From Kalaharituber pfeilii (lineage: Eukaryota; Ascomycota; Pezizomycetes; Pezizales; Pezizaceae), in NCBI GenBank assembly GCA_015179045.1, contig WHUZ01000031.1:62001-126000 (forward strand): DNA of 64,000 nucleotides, in the 5' to 3' direction. A model generated the notes under the pieces. It was not told the DNA's origin. It ran no database searches and was given only the letters and a program-made list of their open reading frames with translations. Both the position numbers and the translations under genes were made by a program. Positions 48,657 through 61,434 of this stretch are shown here, in pieces; the first letter of the stretch is position 1; each line of letters starts with the position of its first letter.

Positions 48657-49969
48657 ATGGCTGTCCGAGCGCAAGTATGTGCTTGCCTCACACTTTCCCT
48701 CAGAACCCCACTGCAGTGTTGGTCAAATCACCTTCAGCAGTGGAAATGATTCATATCACTTGAAGGCGGCCAGGCTGACCGTATCTGTATAGTTTGAGAA
48801 TTCCAATGAGTTGAGCATCCACATCCCCATTTGCTAGGTTTACAATTCCAGATGCATCAACAACATCAATGTGGATGGGTTTTTAGAACCAGAAGTCTGC
48901 GCATCAAGCAAACAAGACATGCGAGTTATAAAGAATATCAATATTGACTGAGGTTTCTGAAATGCAGGGTTGGAGTATTTTCAACACTTACGAACTCATA
49001 TGCTTTGGTTGCTACAGGTGGTTCAATGAATTTCTACAGGTACTGGGTTGGATTCTGGCTCTCGTTCCCATCGGCGCCATTGTGATGGCTTACAAATGGC
49101 ACGTAAGCTGTGTTGTTCGAAGGTCGTGCTGACACATATGAATGAACATGCAGTGTGTTTGAGGCAGAGCTTGCGGATGTTATTCCGATATGTCACACTA
49201 CCATAGCCGGCACTAGAATAGTGGGGCGATTGACTGCTGGGTAGTGCATATTCCCGTCCACCTCATTACTCTCTTCCAACGCCGTATTAACACACACTCC
49301 CTATCGATAGAAACCGCAGAGGCCTTCTTGTTCCCACATCAACCACGGATCAAGAACTACAGCACCTACGAAATTCCATTCCAGACTCAGTTAAAATTCA
49401 ACGGATAGAAGAACGACTGTCAGCTCTAGGCAACGTCATCTGCTGTAATGACTACGTGGCACTAGTGCACCCGGATCTAGAACGAGAAACGGAGGAAATA
49501 ATTGCAGATGTTCTAGGCGTAGAAGTATTTAGACAAACCATTGGAGCGGATAATGTGCTGACAGGGAGCTATTGTGCATTGAGCAACCAAGGTGAGCTGG
49601 TCCCAACCAAAATTGCTGCCCATACTTCCAAAGGATTTCTCTTAGTTGCTTTGAAACCACCGGGAATGTAACTCTAACCAAAAGTTTTGTTCATGATTAG
49701 GAGGAATTGTTCATCCTAAGACCTCGATACAAGATCAGGATGAATTATCTTCCTTGCTTCAGGTGCCCTTAGTAGCTGGAAGTATCAATCGTGGATCACC
49801 AGTGGTAGGAGCTGGAATGGTTGTCAATGACTGGCTGGCGGTGACTGGTCTCGATACCACGGCCACCGAACTGAGTGTGATTGAAAGTGTGTTCAAGCTA
49901 GGTGAAGGAATGGGCCCCGACAATGTCAGAGGAAGTTTGAGGGAGTCACTGGTGGAGACTTGGTATTAG
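48657..49969 (+). CDS. TIF6: Eukaryotic translation initiation factor 6
   Basis: Ribosome biogenesis factor that binds the 60S subunit and prevents joining to 40S; about 245 residues, pentein fold. Exons: MAVRAQ (18 nt from ATG 48657), then the 17-nt exon FENSNE (about 48790-48806), then [18 protein letters not shown] and SMNFYS. After the next intron: [39 protein letters not shown]. The long exon has [20 protein letters not shown] and [20 protein letters not shown]. The last exon has [40 protein letters not shown] and ends SLVETWY-stop. Five introns, all in phase. Every conserved block of the family is present. Confidence 0.95.
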
Positions 49970-52900
49970 ATGGGGTGCTGCACTGGTATAGAGATGAGGG
50001 GTATTTGGGTCAATGTTAGAGAGTGGAGAAAAAACGGGCTTGGAGATGGGGAACTAAACAAATGTCTGTATGATACACCCGTTTTTTGGTGGACGGTTCA
50101 TATGATTTGAAACTCTGTTCGCTCTCTCGAAGGATTCGGCCATAATTGATACCATTGAACAAAAATTTAGCCAGCAAAGCAACGGGATAGAGGAGTCAGA
50201 CGAATGGGGGTTACGGTCAGATACTAATCTTTGCATGGTGCATATGTTCGACGCTGCAGAATTGGGGAACTAGTCCCATCTAAGCGGAACAAAGTGGATC
50301 AATGAACCAAGGAACGATACAGGCGGCCGGTTCTGTAGAAGGGCAAGTGATAGACTGGCGTGGGATTGGAGTGGCAATTGGCCAACCTGGAGTCCCTATA
50401 GCCCTATCAAGGTTCCTAGACACAAGGCATCGTATGGACATGGTATGAATTATAAAAATCAATGTGCCATATGAATTATAATGTTTGAAGCTAAGTGGCA
50501 TTCTTTGATTCTCTCTGCAGTGTCCTGTCCATTTTTTTCAATTGGAGATATCTTTCATTTTATTTTATTTTTTTGGTGGGAGGCCCTCGATATTCATCTG
50601 GGCATTTTCGCGAACATGATTGTGCCCCAGCAAACAACGTGACGACCACGATGACATTCCCGGGGCAATTTACAGTGATGGCTTCTGTTAGCTATGGCTG
50701 TGCAAGTAGTATTAGGATGTAGAGGTTTTACTTACATTTGCATGTTTGCTGTTTTAGTTCTGCGCCTTTACGTTCTTGCACGGGTGCCCATATGTTCAGA
50801 TAAGGAGTGATGGTAGTCTCAATACTGTTATCGCTCTTACTTGAAAGTGGTGTCCCATTCTGCCTTGCTTTGACCTTGATTGCAAATGGTGGCGGCTGCG
50901 GTGATTTCTCTCTAGTAGGGAAATGAATTGGCTCGAAACTAGAAATTGAATGGAGCCCTCTGAGCTAGCATCGTCGGACACGACGCAAGCTCAAAGCGCT
51001 GGAGCTATGAAAGTCACAAGCTCGGAGCCCGCAAGCTTGGAGCTACCTTGTCGGCTAACGAAGGTTCTACTGCTAATAAACAAGACCTGTAGAAGCTCCC
51101 CTCTTGATTCTGTTACCCCTCCCTTCGCCTTATCGATAAGGGCAAAGTATGCACGGGCCAGGCGGGGTCCCGCAAGCTATGCTCAAAGTGGTTTTAGCTT
51201 TGCTTCAATATCCTGATAGTCTCGTTCATGCCTGATAGTTGATAATCATGATAAACTAAATTGCAACGTACAATGCACCACGAAGCTGATAAATAACGGA
51301 TAGGTCATAATGGGCTGCTCATTGATGGTGTGCTTTGCCATATCGATGACGCTAGGAAGCTTTGGGCGTCTAGCGGAATCACTTTCGTCCCTCTTCAAGA
51401 CCGCAAAGTAGGGATGGGCCCGGGACAGCTTCAAGAAAAGCAGCATTCACCGATATGCCCAATGTCGTCGTTGAGCAGCAACTTCCTCACCAAACCACCG
51501 CCATGCATTCATGCATGCATAACCTCTTACTCACCCCCCCCCAACCCCCCCCCCCCAACCCAACCCAACTCAACACGTACATCAAAGGATTTGCGGGGAA
51601 CACACCAATGCTCGGGGATCGACCTGTATTGCTGTTGCAGTGATCGTAAGTAGATGTCCTATCATCATCCATATCTGGGAACCAAGGTGGGTCTAATTGC
51701 AAAAGCCAATCAGGAAGGAGTAATGTGGGGGGGAACAGGATTGGGGATTCATAATGAGCTCGCCTTTCAGTTTCTCGCTAGCTCTGCTTTACCATCAAAA
51801 CAATCTCAACAGGTACGATGAGCTAGCGAGTATCTTAGCGGATTGGTCTCGCTTTCAACACTGCGATCAGAGTCGTTCCATGTAGGGAGTTTCAAAAAGC
51901 ACATGACCTTCGTAGCAATAAGCCGCCCCCATTAAATGCTGTGACGTTGCGCAGGAGGGGCAGTGAGGACGCTTATGGAATCAGACCGCTACGTCAACGA
52001 AATTAACATTACCCGCGTCCATATTTCATGGTAAACTCTCAGTGATACCCTTACATCAAAAGTGTTAGTGAGTATGCATGCTTATACAAGACGGAAAACG
52101 TAACTGTACACGCTTACAAGTAGCTCTGCGATCGATCATGTGCATCGTTTCCTGTGAGATAACTGCTTGTTTGTTTTTTCCCTTAACCCCATATCCCGCA
52201 AAGAATATTCTATCAACCTTCACTGTAGACAAGCTAGGGACCACGTTTGTTCTGCAAGTTGACAACGCAAGATGCGCTCTGTACATTACATGTACATGTA
52301 CATATCCCGATCGGTCTACATATCTCGCGCTGGCAAGCCGCCTGCCGGGCGGTGATCGATCATGGCCTGCACTTTGTTGCGGTTTAAGTGATGTGTTTCT
52401 GGACCGTTGAGAGGAATGTATAGTACCTGACATTGACGCTTACCCTCTACTCAGGAAACGTGGAAGTGCATAAACATGAGTTGGCCAGCTGGTGTAGACA
52501 GGCCCACGTAAACACTTCTAAGAAGAGGAGCCTGCACAATACAACTTGCAGGATTTCTGCTTTCGATGTCAAGAGAGTGAATCTGATTTCCAAGCTGGGT
52601 CAAATTTTCTCTCAACCTTTGGAGAACGGTGGGCACAGCCAATGGATTCAACTAGGCCAGCAATGGTGAAACTTGTATGATAATTCAACCCCTCCTAATA
52701 CCATCTCTTAGCTATTATGTCTCGATTGTGTTTTGCCATTCTTTTAGGAATTGCACCAAAGTCGTAGTCACGCAGTGCTAAGGCACGATAGAATACTACT
52801 GGTAACCGCGGATTAATATTCTGCACCATACGAGTTTGAAGGCTCTTCGCCTAGCTCGCAATCCCGAATACCGGTCTCATTGAGAGGCCCAGGGTGTGAC

Positions 52901-53725
52901 TGTGGGCGCCTTCAATCTTTCCTAAGCAAAGTTGTGGGGAAAGATAATTGTTGTAAGAGTCAGGAGCTCGTGCCAGCCAGACGGAGCTTGCTTGAAGAAT
53001 CAACATGCTACGCCAGAATGGGGACGAGCCTAACCACATTAGGGAGTATATACCTTTTGTGCACTTCAGTGATGTCCCTTACTGATCCTTTTCAGAACCA
53101 TGCCTGAGCAGCATTGAACGCAATACAGCATCACAAGAACTTTTTCACATCAGAAACCTACAGCTAATAATACAATCGAGCTCCAGCCCGTATGTTCCGT
53201 AGTATTCAAAGCTCAGGGCAGCAGACGTTACACCATACCAAATATTTGTTCAAGACAGGTCAGGCCAAAGCAAGACAAGCTTTTTCAACCCTATCCTCCT
53301 CCATTCTGTCGTGGGCTCCTTCCCGCTTTACAACAGAATCGAAGCTCATCAATGTTGTATAATCAACACTTTCGATGACATGTGAGTGCAGCAAGACCCA
53401 TGCCGCCCTGAGCTCAATCTGGACTTCAGAAGAGACAGACCATGGGGAACGAAACAGATTAACATTATTAGTAGGGGCACAAGGTGGAGGATACACAATG
53501 CAGCGGTGGAAAACAAGAGAAGGAGCACTTGGCCGTAACCATAGACCTCGACTGGGAAGATATGTAGGGGAGTAACAAATAAAACTCTTTGAATTATCCA
53601 ACGGGGCGGCACAGATAAACTCCCCATCTACTACCGCAACCACATGAAACACAACACATATGATCCACGCGTCGAATATACTGCCCACTTGAAGCTTTTT
53701 GTCCCCCCTTTATCCACCAGCTGTC
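49970..53725. other. Gene-poor stretch, 3.7 kb
   Basis: No gene supported. Holds poly-C runs at about 51536-51562 and scattered palindromic TACATGTACATGTACAT at about 52286. Frames on both strands are short and mutually overlapping. Confidence 0.5.
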
Positions 53726-55871
53726 TCAATATCTATTGGCCGTGACCACATTAATGTCTCCAAATCCGTTCTCGAGCACGCGGTGATTGGTGTAATCGTC
53801 TGTGGTCAACGATGCATTGCCAGGACGAACAACGACCATAGAGGCCATACCTGCAGCTTTGGCGGCCTCAATCTCTGTTGAGGAGAAATCTTGTCAGCAT
53901 TCACTTTCAAGTATATTTTTTTGTATGCATTGGAAACCTCAATACGACATCCTCAATTAAGACCACACATAAGGTGCTGAGGTTTCAGGTGGCGCCAAAA
54001 GAATGCACAGAAAACATTGAATCTAGCGGAATGGTTCGCTATTCCGGCCCAACTAGCCCTGGCCCCACTAGTCATAGAACACTGGAAGAACAACAAGCTT
54101 ATCCAAATTGTCGTCAGATGGGCAATTGACTACCTTTGACGTTATCACTCAGAAAGAGCCATTCCTGAGGAATTATCCCCGTCTCTTGCGCAATCTTTCT
54201 GTAGCTATCAGGATCTTGCTTCATCCCTGCATTGACAGTATCAAAGTATCCTGATAGATAAGTTGTCATGTCACCATCCTCAAGCTCAGGAATATTTGTG
54301 TGCCGGAACAACAGCTTCTGGGCTGCAACTGAGCCAGAGGAGTATATCATGACCTTCAAACCCTTTTCATCTGTCCACGACTTGATTGCAGGGAATACAT
54401 CAGGGTATATTGGCGCCTTGACGGATCCATTCTCGTATCCGGCGCGCCAGAGGAGACCTATCCGGTTGAGTAGAACAATAAACAGCCGTTAGCGCATGCT
54501 ATTAGTTCCTAATATGCAACTTGGTAAACAACGACGCTCTTAATACTTAAACAAGACTACTGGCATACAATGATAAGATAACTGGATAGAACTAGGGTTG
54601 GGATGAGTAAATGATGGAGGGTATGATAAGCGCGAAATGTTTTCAAATAGGGGGTCCCATCAATATGGAGCATGTTTAGTGTGGCCTATGAAATTGCCTG
54701 GGGCCCCTTGTCATCGTTGCTAAGTCCATGCAACTCAAAAGCAGCGAAGTGGAGCTGCTGTGTGCTGTTTGATCGGCGCTCTGCCTCAAAGCTCGGCACG
54801 ACAGAGAATGGCATGTGGGGAGGGAAATCTGTGGGGTAAGAGAGCTACTACAGAGATCCGGGTACATGGGGGTGCTCACAAACGCAGGCACGGATCGAAG
54901 CGTTGAAACAGAAAACAATCAATTCGTTACCTTGCAAATCCTTCAAACATGCAACCTTAACATCTTTCTCTGTAAGGTCACGCACGTATGCTTCGAGGGC
55001 TGCTGGAGACTGTTGCGCAGACTGTGGGAACGCATCTTTATAGGGCACGAAATCGGGGGAGTCCCAGTTGGCCTCAAGGAAAGCCGGCAAAGCATTGAGC
55101 GCGTACGGGAACTATTAATCGCCACATGCAATGTCAGATTGATTTTCTGCAGCGTCAGTACAACGTTCAGTGCATTACGTTAGTAGCACAAAGCTCTTGG
55201 GACCATATTTACAACTCTGTCAATGACATGCCTCATCAGGTGAGCAAAATTGGTTTCATCAGTGGCACAATATTGAAGTGGTGCCAGTTGGTGGTGGAAC
55301 CATCGACAATTGCGGGCCTGTAGCGCGGAACAAGCGGGAATAGTTCGAGAAAGTGGGAAGGTATAAGGGAAGAATAGGGTTAGCAACTGAAGGTCTTACC
55401 AGAACGTCCCGTACAAAGCTAATGGAACAGACGGTGCCTATGTGGTGATGGTCAATGAGAAGGCTAACCTTGTGGTGATAAAGTTTTGCGGCATGAATTG
55501 AGATGAGCTATACAAACCCTCTGTAAATTGATCAAGCAGCCATCAGCAGATGTCAGCCAAGATAGAATGCTCACACAATTGGATGAATCGGTGAAAAAAG
55601 CAGCGGGCGGCGTTTAAGAAAGAATGAAGATGCAAGAGTGATCGTGTCGATCTGGAACGGGATGCAATGAATGGTCAAAGGAATACTTGGTGATGCAATT
55701 CACGCTGTTATTGATATCTTGATGCACTGGCAGGATTGTACCATTTTCTGAAGGTAACAAATACAGCCAATAAATTTAGGAGTATTTTGGTTGAGTAATG
55801 TCGGTAAGGTAAGCAGAACAGTACTCACCGATATCCAACAGCACCCCTCTAACTGATATTTTTGATTCCAT
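53726..55871 (-). CDS. UTR4: Enolase-phosphatase E1 (methionine salvage)
   Basis: HAD-superfamily enzyme that enolises and dephosphorylates 2,3-diketo-5-methylthiopentyl-1-phosphate in the methionine salvage pathway. Model: 55871-55829 (MESKISVRGVLLDI), 55520-55518 (3 nt), 55437-55400 (GTVCSISFVRDVL), 55111-54931 (FPYALNALPAFLEANWDSPD..), 54457-54134 and 53874-53726. Total 738 nt, exactly 245 codons plus stop. HAD motif I is LLDIEGT (completed by the 3-nt exon), motif II is VMIYSSGS, motif III Lys lies in GMKQDPDSYRKIAQETG and motif IV is WLFLSDNVKEIEAAKAAGM. C-terminus GFGDINVVTANRY. Introns of 308, 473 and 259 nt are long for this locus. Family identity is certain. Confidence 0.93.
55518..55520 (-). 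other. UTR4: 3-nt micro-exon of UTR4
   Basis: Minus strand reads CAATTTACAG|AGG|GTTTGTAT. The exon before ends GAT ATC G and the exon after starts GC ACC GTC; inserting AGG gives GAT ATC GAG GGC ACC (DIEGT), the invariant catalytic motif I. Direct joining would keep frame but give DIGT, losing the conserved Glu. Confidence 0.72.
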
Positions 55872-58800
55872 GCCTTTTCTATTTTTTGATCTCTCCCTCC
55901 AGTAGTAGGGTTTAATCCGGAATGGGTATATGGAGAATTCACAGCTTGCAGATGAATGTAACAAATGTTTCCTAGGAGACAACTATGGGTGAGAATTTTG
56001 GTGGTGCTAAAAGATGTGCTAAAAATGATGGCTGTTAATTATAGCTTCGATTTGCGTTCCGTTTGATGTTCTGCAGCATCTGGGAGGGCTTAGCCTACAT
56101 CAACATGTGCAAAACCGTAGACATGGCTGGCACCAACCCAGTCTAGGCAATAGTCTGGTTACATTTTCCAGGCAGTCGGAAATGTTTCTCGAGTAAGTGG
56201 TCGCGATTCGGATTGGATTGAACGTTGCAGCCCAGAACTTCAAAGATTCGAAGCCGCAGTTTTATTGGTTGAATACTCCAACGAGCAATACTAGTCCCGA
56301 TGATGAGCAATGGGCATGTACTGGAGTCCTGGTCACAAAACAAACAAACATAACAACTAGCTGTAAAAACAGAGTTAAGAACACAGATTATACATCATGC
56401 CTCCCGATTGAGCTGCGAAGCTTTCAAACGCTAGAAAACAGAGCGCATCAGATTTGGGAGTTGGAGTGGAGTGAAAACAGGCAAAATGCGACTACTTTGT
56501 CCTGTTGGCACCAAACAGTACGAAATGCAGCAATATTCTACCGCTTTAATGCCACATAGCACCACGAGGGCTTCATTCTTGCTCATGATTTTAGTGGAGC
56601 ATGTGCGAGAGTTACTACTCCATGTACGATAGGTATGCGCTCATATCATCCGCAGAGCATTTTTTCCTCCTATGAGGCTGCTTCGCCTGGTATTCTAGTG
56701 TGCGTGCCTACCCAGGTAGGCTGATCCACTACGATCCTCCATCACATTATTCAGCTAGAAAGTAAAAATTAGTGCTCAAGAACTCACGCACGCCGTATCT
56801 CTAATACTTCCAAGTCGGGGGGGTCGCAACCAAACTACACTCTGAAGCAAACCTGACTGACAAGCTTTGTGCTCATTTGCAAGTCGGATATTGTTGAGTT
56901 TAGTTACACACGGGGAGCATTCGGAACAGTCATAGCAAATCTGGACTGAAAATCTGCAGAAGTGTCCACAATTTCCCACCTCTCCCGTGATGCGATATTA
57001 AATGTCCGAGAGCGGTACCGAGAGGGGTTGTGAAACGAAACATCTCATTTACTTTTCCGCAGAAGGGAAATTTAGGTTTGGCTGCTATTGCTAGCACCCT
57101 CGGTTCTAGTGACGTGACAAGTTGACTCGCAATTACATTCTAGTTCAGGGCCATGGGCAAATTAAATTACCATGGATAGGGCTCCGCCGAGTCTGTCTAT
57201 TGGCCGTGTTGGGCCTTCAAATTCCCGCTATAAGTATGCGTACATGCGTACGTATGCGCAGACGATGAGTAAATACTTGTAGAGTTTTACCTGAGCGTGA
57301 GTTCGAGCTTTAGCTTAGTGCTGAGCTGGAGAGGCAACCTATGTACTAGTAGGCAAGGGGCCTGCGAAAATTGGCAGAGGCAAAATATGTACCTACCTGC
57401 TAAGATATACTCCAGGTTAAGTTATGGAAGGTACATTGATGGAGGAACACTCACGCAAAATAGAACCTTCACAAAACATTCCAAGTCATTATGTCACCCC
57501 AGTACGGCTGACCTGAACTGAATATCTTCTCCGATTAGCAGAATGCTATACTCACTCCCAAGGTGCCTTTGACTAAGTGCTCTGCCGCGCAAATGATACC
57601 TATTTGTGGCACTGGTTGGGGTACGCTGGGATTCCACTTCGACTAGGTTCTCTTGATGGCAAAATGCACCCTGGAGGAGTTACTTTTTCCTCCTTCATGA
57701 TCAAACTTGCCGGTAGGGCCGCTCGTCATCGCGGAGCTCTTACCATTATTATTCAGTTCAGGACAGCTTTGTAAAATACCAAAACCAATGAAAATTGAAA
57801 GAAGAACACGAACAAAATAAGAAGACCCCGGCGATGGGGTACTTGTTCGTGCTCGCCTCAGGAGGTGAAGAAGAACCGCCGTGCGCCAGAGTTATTAGCG
57901 AATCTTTCTCACACGACCTCTGCTCTTGCAAGTCCTGGCGATGATCACTTGCTCTTCACAGCCCACCGTCCGACAAGGGGGAACTCAAGAAGTTGCTACA
58001 TAACCACAGGAAGCCACATTGCGACACGATTTTGATTGGCTATCCTGCTCGAAACGACAGCTGCATGGCATCATCAGCAGTAGGTATGTGCAAACCCTTG
58101 TTCATCTTTCACCATCATTCCGGTAAATCTCGAATTCAGATTACGTGTGTATGTATGGTGGGCTGCTTGCTGTATTTTCTTTTTATGGCCACACTTATTT
58201 TGACGGCGCTAATCCGCGAACGGTGGCCCAACAATTTAGGACATAATCAGATGCGGCATGAGAGTTGTCTGCAATTGCTCTGGGTACTTATGCACGAGAG
58301 CTCTGGGTCGAAGTCGGACATGCTCAGGATATTGCAGGGTACATCATACAGCCGATCGCACTTCACATAAAACGAGCCTATGTTATTTCAGAAGGGGAAC
58401 TTGTGTCTATCAGTTTCGAATCACTAAATGGACACAAGCTGCTGCAGAATTGGGTAGTGAAAACGGTCTATACCAGAGTAGCTTTGATTTTAGCAGGATT
58501 TTACTTTAGAATGTTAAGTATTGGTGACAACGATAGCTTATCAACTATAGTTAGCTCTCCTCAACTTGGGTAGAGTTGACGTTTTCAAGCAACAGCTTAC
58601 CATGTTACACGGTTTACCAAAGCGGGGGACATCTCTGGCGGGGTAGGGTGGACGATTGGGAGAGGGGCGGAGGGAGGGTCGTTGAAATTAACAATACACA
58701 AAGTGACGGGGTGGCTACTTTCCTTACAATATAGTTCTGTGACATGATATGAGTGCTGCGGGTAGAAGCAGCGTGTGGTGGATTCTGGGGAGGGATGCAA

Positions 58801-59400
58801 GCAGCAGCGGCTGTGACACGAACAGGACAAGTTTATCGAAATCAGTTATTGTGCTGTTCACCATCGGTGCCACTGCGGGTAGCACTCTGGTGCAGTCGGT
58901 GTGTGACAAGACAGGTTGTAAATATTGGGATGGGTTGGGTTGGGGGGGGGGGGGGGAGGTTTACTGAGCTCCGCAGGGCTGCGAGGGGTCGATGATGGCG
59001 CGTGTGAGCTCTAGATTTTGACACGCTTCGGCGCGCCAAGCAAAGCTGCTGGTGCCCTGCGGCCAGCTGGGGGGGGGGGGAGCTACATGCTATCATACTT
59101 AGTTTTGTTCTTGACATGAAGTGGGTAGGTATGTGTACGGGTAAAGGTAAAGTACTAGTGGTACAGCTACAGAGCGTAGCGCAGCGCATGACCTGGCAGC
59201 AGAACGGCGTGGAAACGAGAACGTATGCCGAGCCAAGCTGGACAGGCCAGTCGGCCGGCGCCAGAGCGGTGCCTGCACCCGCGCAGGTGGTGGGATAGCA
59301 TATGCGCAGCGGCGCCAGGCAGCTTTCGCCAGCAGAGAGGGCGGCCCCGCAGGCGCGACGGGGGCCGCCGCACCAGGCCCAAGCAGGGCCAGAGCCTATG
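55872..59400. other. Gene-poor stretch, UTR4 promoter side
   Basis: No gene supported over 3.5 kb; frames up to 125 codons occur but lack signatures. Two long poly-G runs at 58942-58956 and 59069-59080. Confidence 0.5.
58942..58956 (+). repeat. Poly-G homopolymer
   Basis: About 15 consecutive G preceded by GGGTTGGGTT; a second run of about 12 G lies at 59069. Both could form G-quadruplexes on the plus strand. Confidence 0.85.
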
Positions 59401-59699
59401 TGATTCGCCTGGTTTCTCGAACACCTCACCCTCCTCCCTCACGCTCACCCTCCCTCACCCTCACCCTCCCCCGCCCTCCCTCGCCCGCGCCCGCACCCGC
59501 ACCCGCACCCTCACCTCCCACCTCTCCCCTCCGTCCCTCTGCCCTCTGCCCTCTGCCCTCTGCCTGGCGCGGCCCCAGCACGCCCAGCTTTGCCCAGCAC
59601 CCGAGTCGCATCGCCGGGCCCCGCCACCACTCACACCCACCCTCGCACCTCGCACGCCGCCGCAGCGCTGCCCTCCCCTGAGGGGCCAGCCCAAGCCCA

Positions 59700-59742
59700 G
59701 CCAGCCCAGCCCAGCCCAGCCCAGCCCAGCCCAGCCCAGCCC
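59700..59742 (+). repeat. CCCAG pentamer tandem repeat
   Basis: Eight or nine head-to-tail CCCAG units, continuing imperfectly on both sides. Confidence 0.88.
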
Positions 59743-59850
59743 GGCCCACCCACAGCCGCCTAAAAGCCCGCCGCTCCCCCAAAGCTGCCGTGATGCTCCT
59801 CCCTGCGCATGCTGCTTGCTCCACACCCCCGGCCTGCTTACACACCCAGC

Positions 59851-59897
59851 CTGCTACTGCTGCTGCTCCTGCTGCTGCTGTTGCTGCTGTGCTGTGC
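59851..59897 (+). repeat. CTG/CTC trinucleotide-rich tract
   Basis: Interrupted run of CTG triplets (about a dozen) in the kinase upstream region. Confidence 0.8.
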
Positions 59898-60069
59898 TTG
59901 CTCCTGCTTAACTCGAACGCTCCTCCCACCCTCGCGCCCAAATCTCTCCATCCAATACCAACCAGGCCTTTCCTTTCCTTCCGACACATTTCTCCCAGAC
60001 CCTCATTCATTTGCGCCCTCTGGCCCCTTTCCAGCACTCTTAATCACTACCACCCCATTAAATAGAATT

Positions 60070-60172
60070 TAGGAAAAAACTTAATAAAAAAATTAAGAAA
60101 AATAAGAAGGAAGGGGAAAAAGAAAAAAAAAAAAAGAAAAAAAAAAAAAGAAAAAGAAAGAGAAAAAAAGAG
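60070..60172 (+). repeat. Poly-A-rich tract
   Basis: About 100 nt of more than 80 percent A, remainder mainly G, with several A runs of 10 or more. It sits directly after the C-rich block. Confidence 0.85.
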
Positions 60173-61434
60173 CCATCACCCCCAATCCTGACAGCCCCGT
60201 GGCGATCATCGTCCCAGCATATCCCACCGGCTCCCACATAACAACCACGCTCGCCCCCTCTGCTTTACTTCTCCCGCTGCATACCTACACACGCCTTGTA
60301 CCTTGCTGCCTCTAGCTACCATCAAGTCTCAGTCAATCACCCACACTTCCTCTCCCACCTCCCCTTCCCCCTAAAGCTCTTCTGTGCTGTCATTCTCCCC
60401 CATACCAAATACACACCTAGAGAGAGAACGTCAAATATCAAGAAGCTTCCCCCCCCTCCCCCCCCCCTCTCCACCTCCCTCCCTTCTTTCTCTCCTCCAC
60501 CCTGTGTCTCCTCTCCTCAATCAGCAATTGCAATCACAGATCAACCATTGCAAGTTCCTTTCACTTTGAAGCTTGCGGTATCGTTGAGACCATTACCTTG
60601 CAATTGTCCTGATCTGAGTCAACTGCCCAAACGGATTTCCCCATCCCAGCATCGACAGCAGCCCGTTTCGATAGCAACGACCAAGTGTTTGGAAAGCAAC
60701 AATACCACAGGAATCCTCAGCAAGTTGACAACAGAAGCGGGAGAGATCAAGAAGCTCTGACTCATAGGCCAGCCCACCGGACAACAGTAACCAGTGATAG
60801 TACAGCAAATTCGATACAGCAGTCATTGAGCTTTACCAAGGCATACCACCATATCATTCAGCATTGTACAAGCGCCGATTAGAAGAGCAGTAGTACAAAT
60901 ATCTTCTGCTCTTCGCCTCACCAACTATTGATCTAGGAGAGAGAACACAACCAAAGAATATCATTCGAGGATTGGTGTGGACCTCGACAACTCTTCCATC
61001 ACCGTAACGAATTTCTACTTCATCTCTCACTCTTTTTTCTAGGATTTTTCCTATCTCTAAATCACGTACGCTCTCTATGTTTTTATAGCAACTCGCAACT
61101 TACGAATTGGGTATTGGAAGGCTTCGTCTTTTTTAGGAGTTATTTGGTGGGAATATTGTTTTGTTTTCGTTTTCACTTTTCACTTTTCTTCGGGCTCAAA
61201 GGGACATCAACAACACTCAGAACTGCTCTACGGACAAGCGGGTCCAAGGAATCTGAACCCAGCGCTTTCTTCCAGGTATTGGTCACTTCGAAAGAGACGC
61301 CCATTGTATTATCACCATCGGAATAGGTTTTGCCAATCGATAGACTTTTGTGTTCCATACCAGCTGCTCGATCAAGAGATATCCTCTAAAGCTTACATTA
61401 GTTTATAATCGTCCACCTGTTCTCTAAAGCCTCA

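Larger units (their letters stand above)
59400..61434 (+). promoter_or_regulatory. Long low-complexity leader/promoter of the kinase gene
   Basis: About 2 kb with extreme strand asymmetry: 59420-60060 is C/T-rich on the coding strand, 60061-60175 switches abruptly to A-rich, then CT-rich sequence returns to about 60500. It includes CCCAG pentamers, CTG triplets and poly-C. CT-rich leaders followed by A-rich patches are common just upstream of fungal transcription starts. Several upstream ATGs exist, so a long 5' UTR with uORFs or introns is likely but unproven. Confidence 0.55.

Noticed and set aside
59225..59911. Long overlapping frames on both strands (up to 228 codons)
   Set aside because: Product of GC-rich repeats lacking stops (CCCAG, CTC, CTG); repetitive Pro/Gln/Ser or Gly/Ala, no domain.
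60296..60760. 154-codon plus-strand frame in the kinase upstream region
   Set aside because: Very low complexity (Pro/Ser/Leu from CT-rich DNA) with no family signature; more likely leader sequence.
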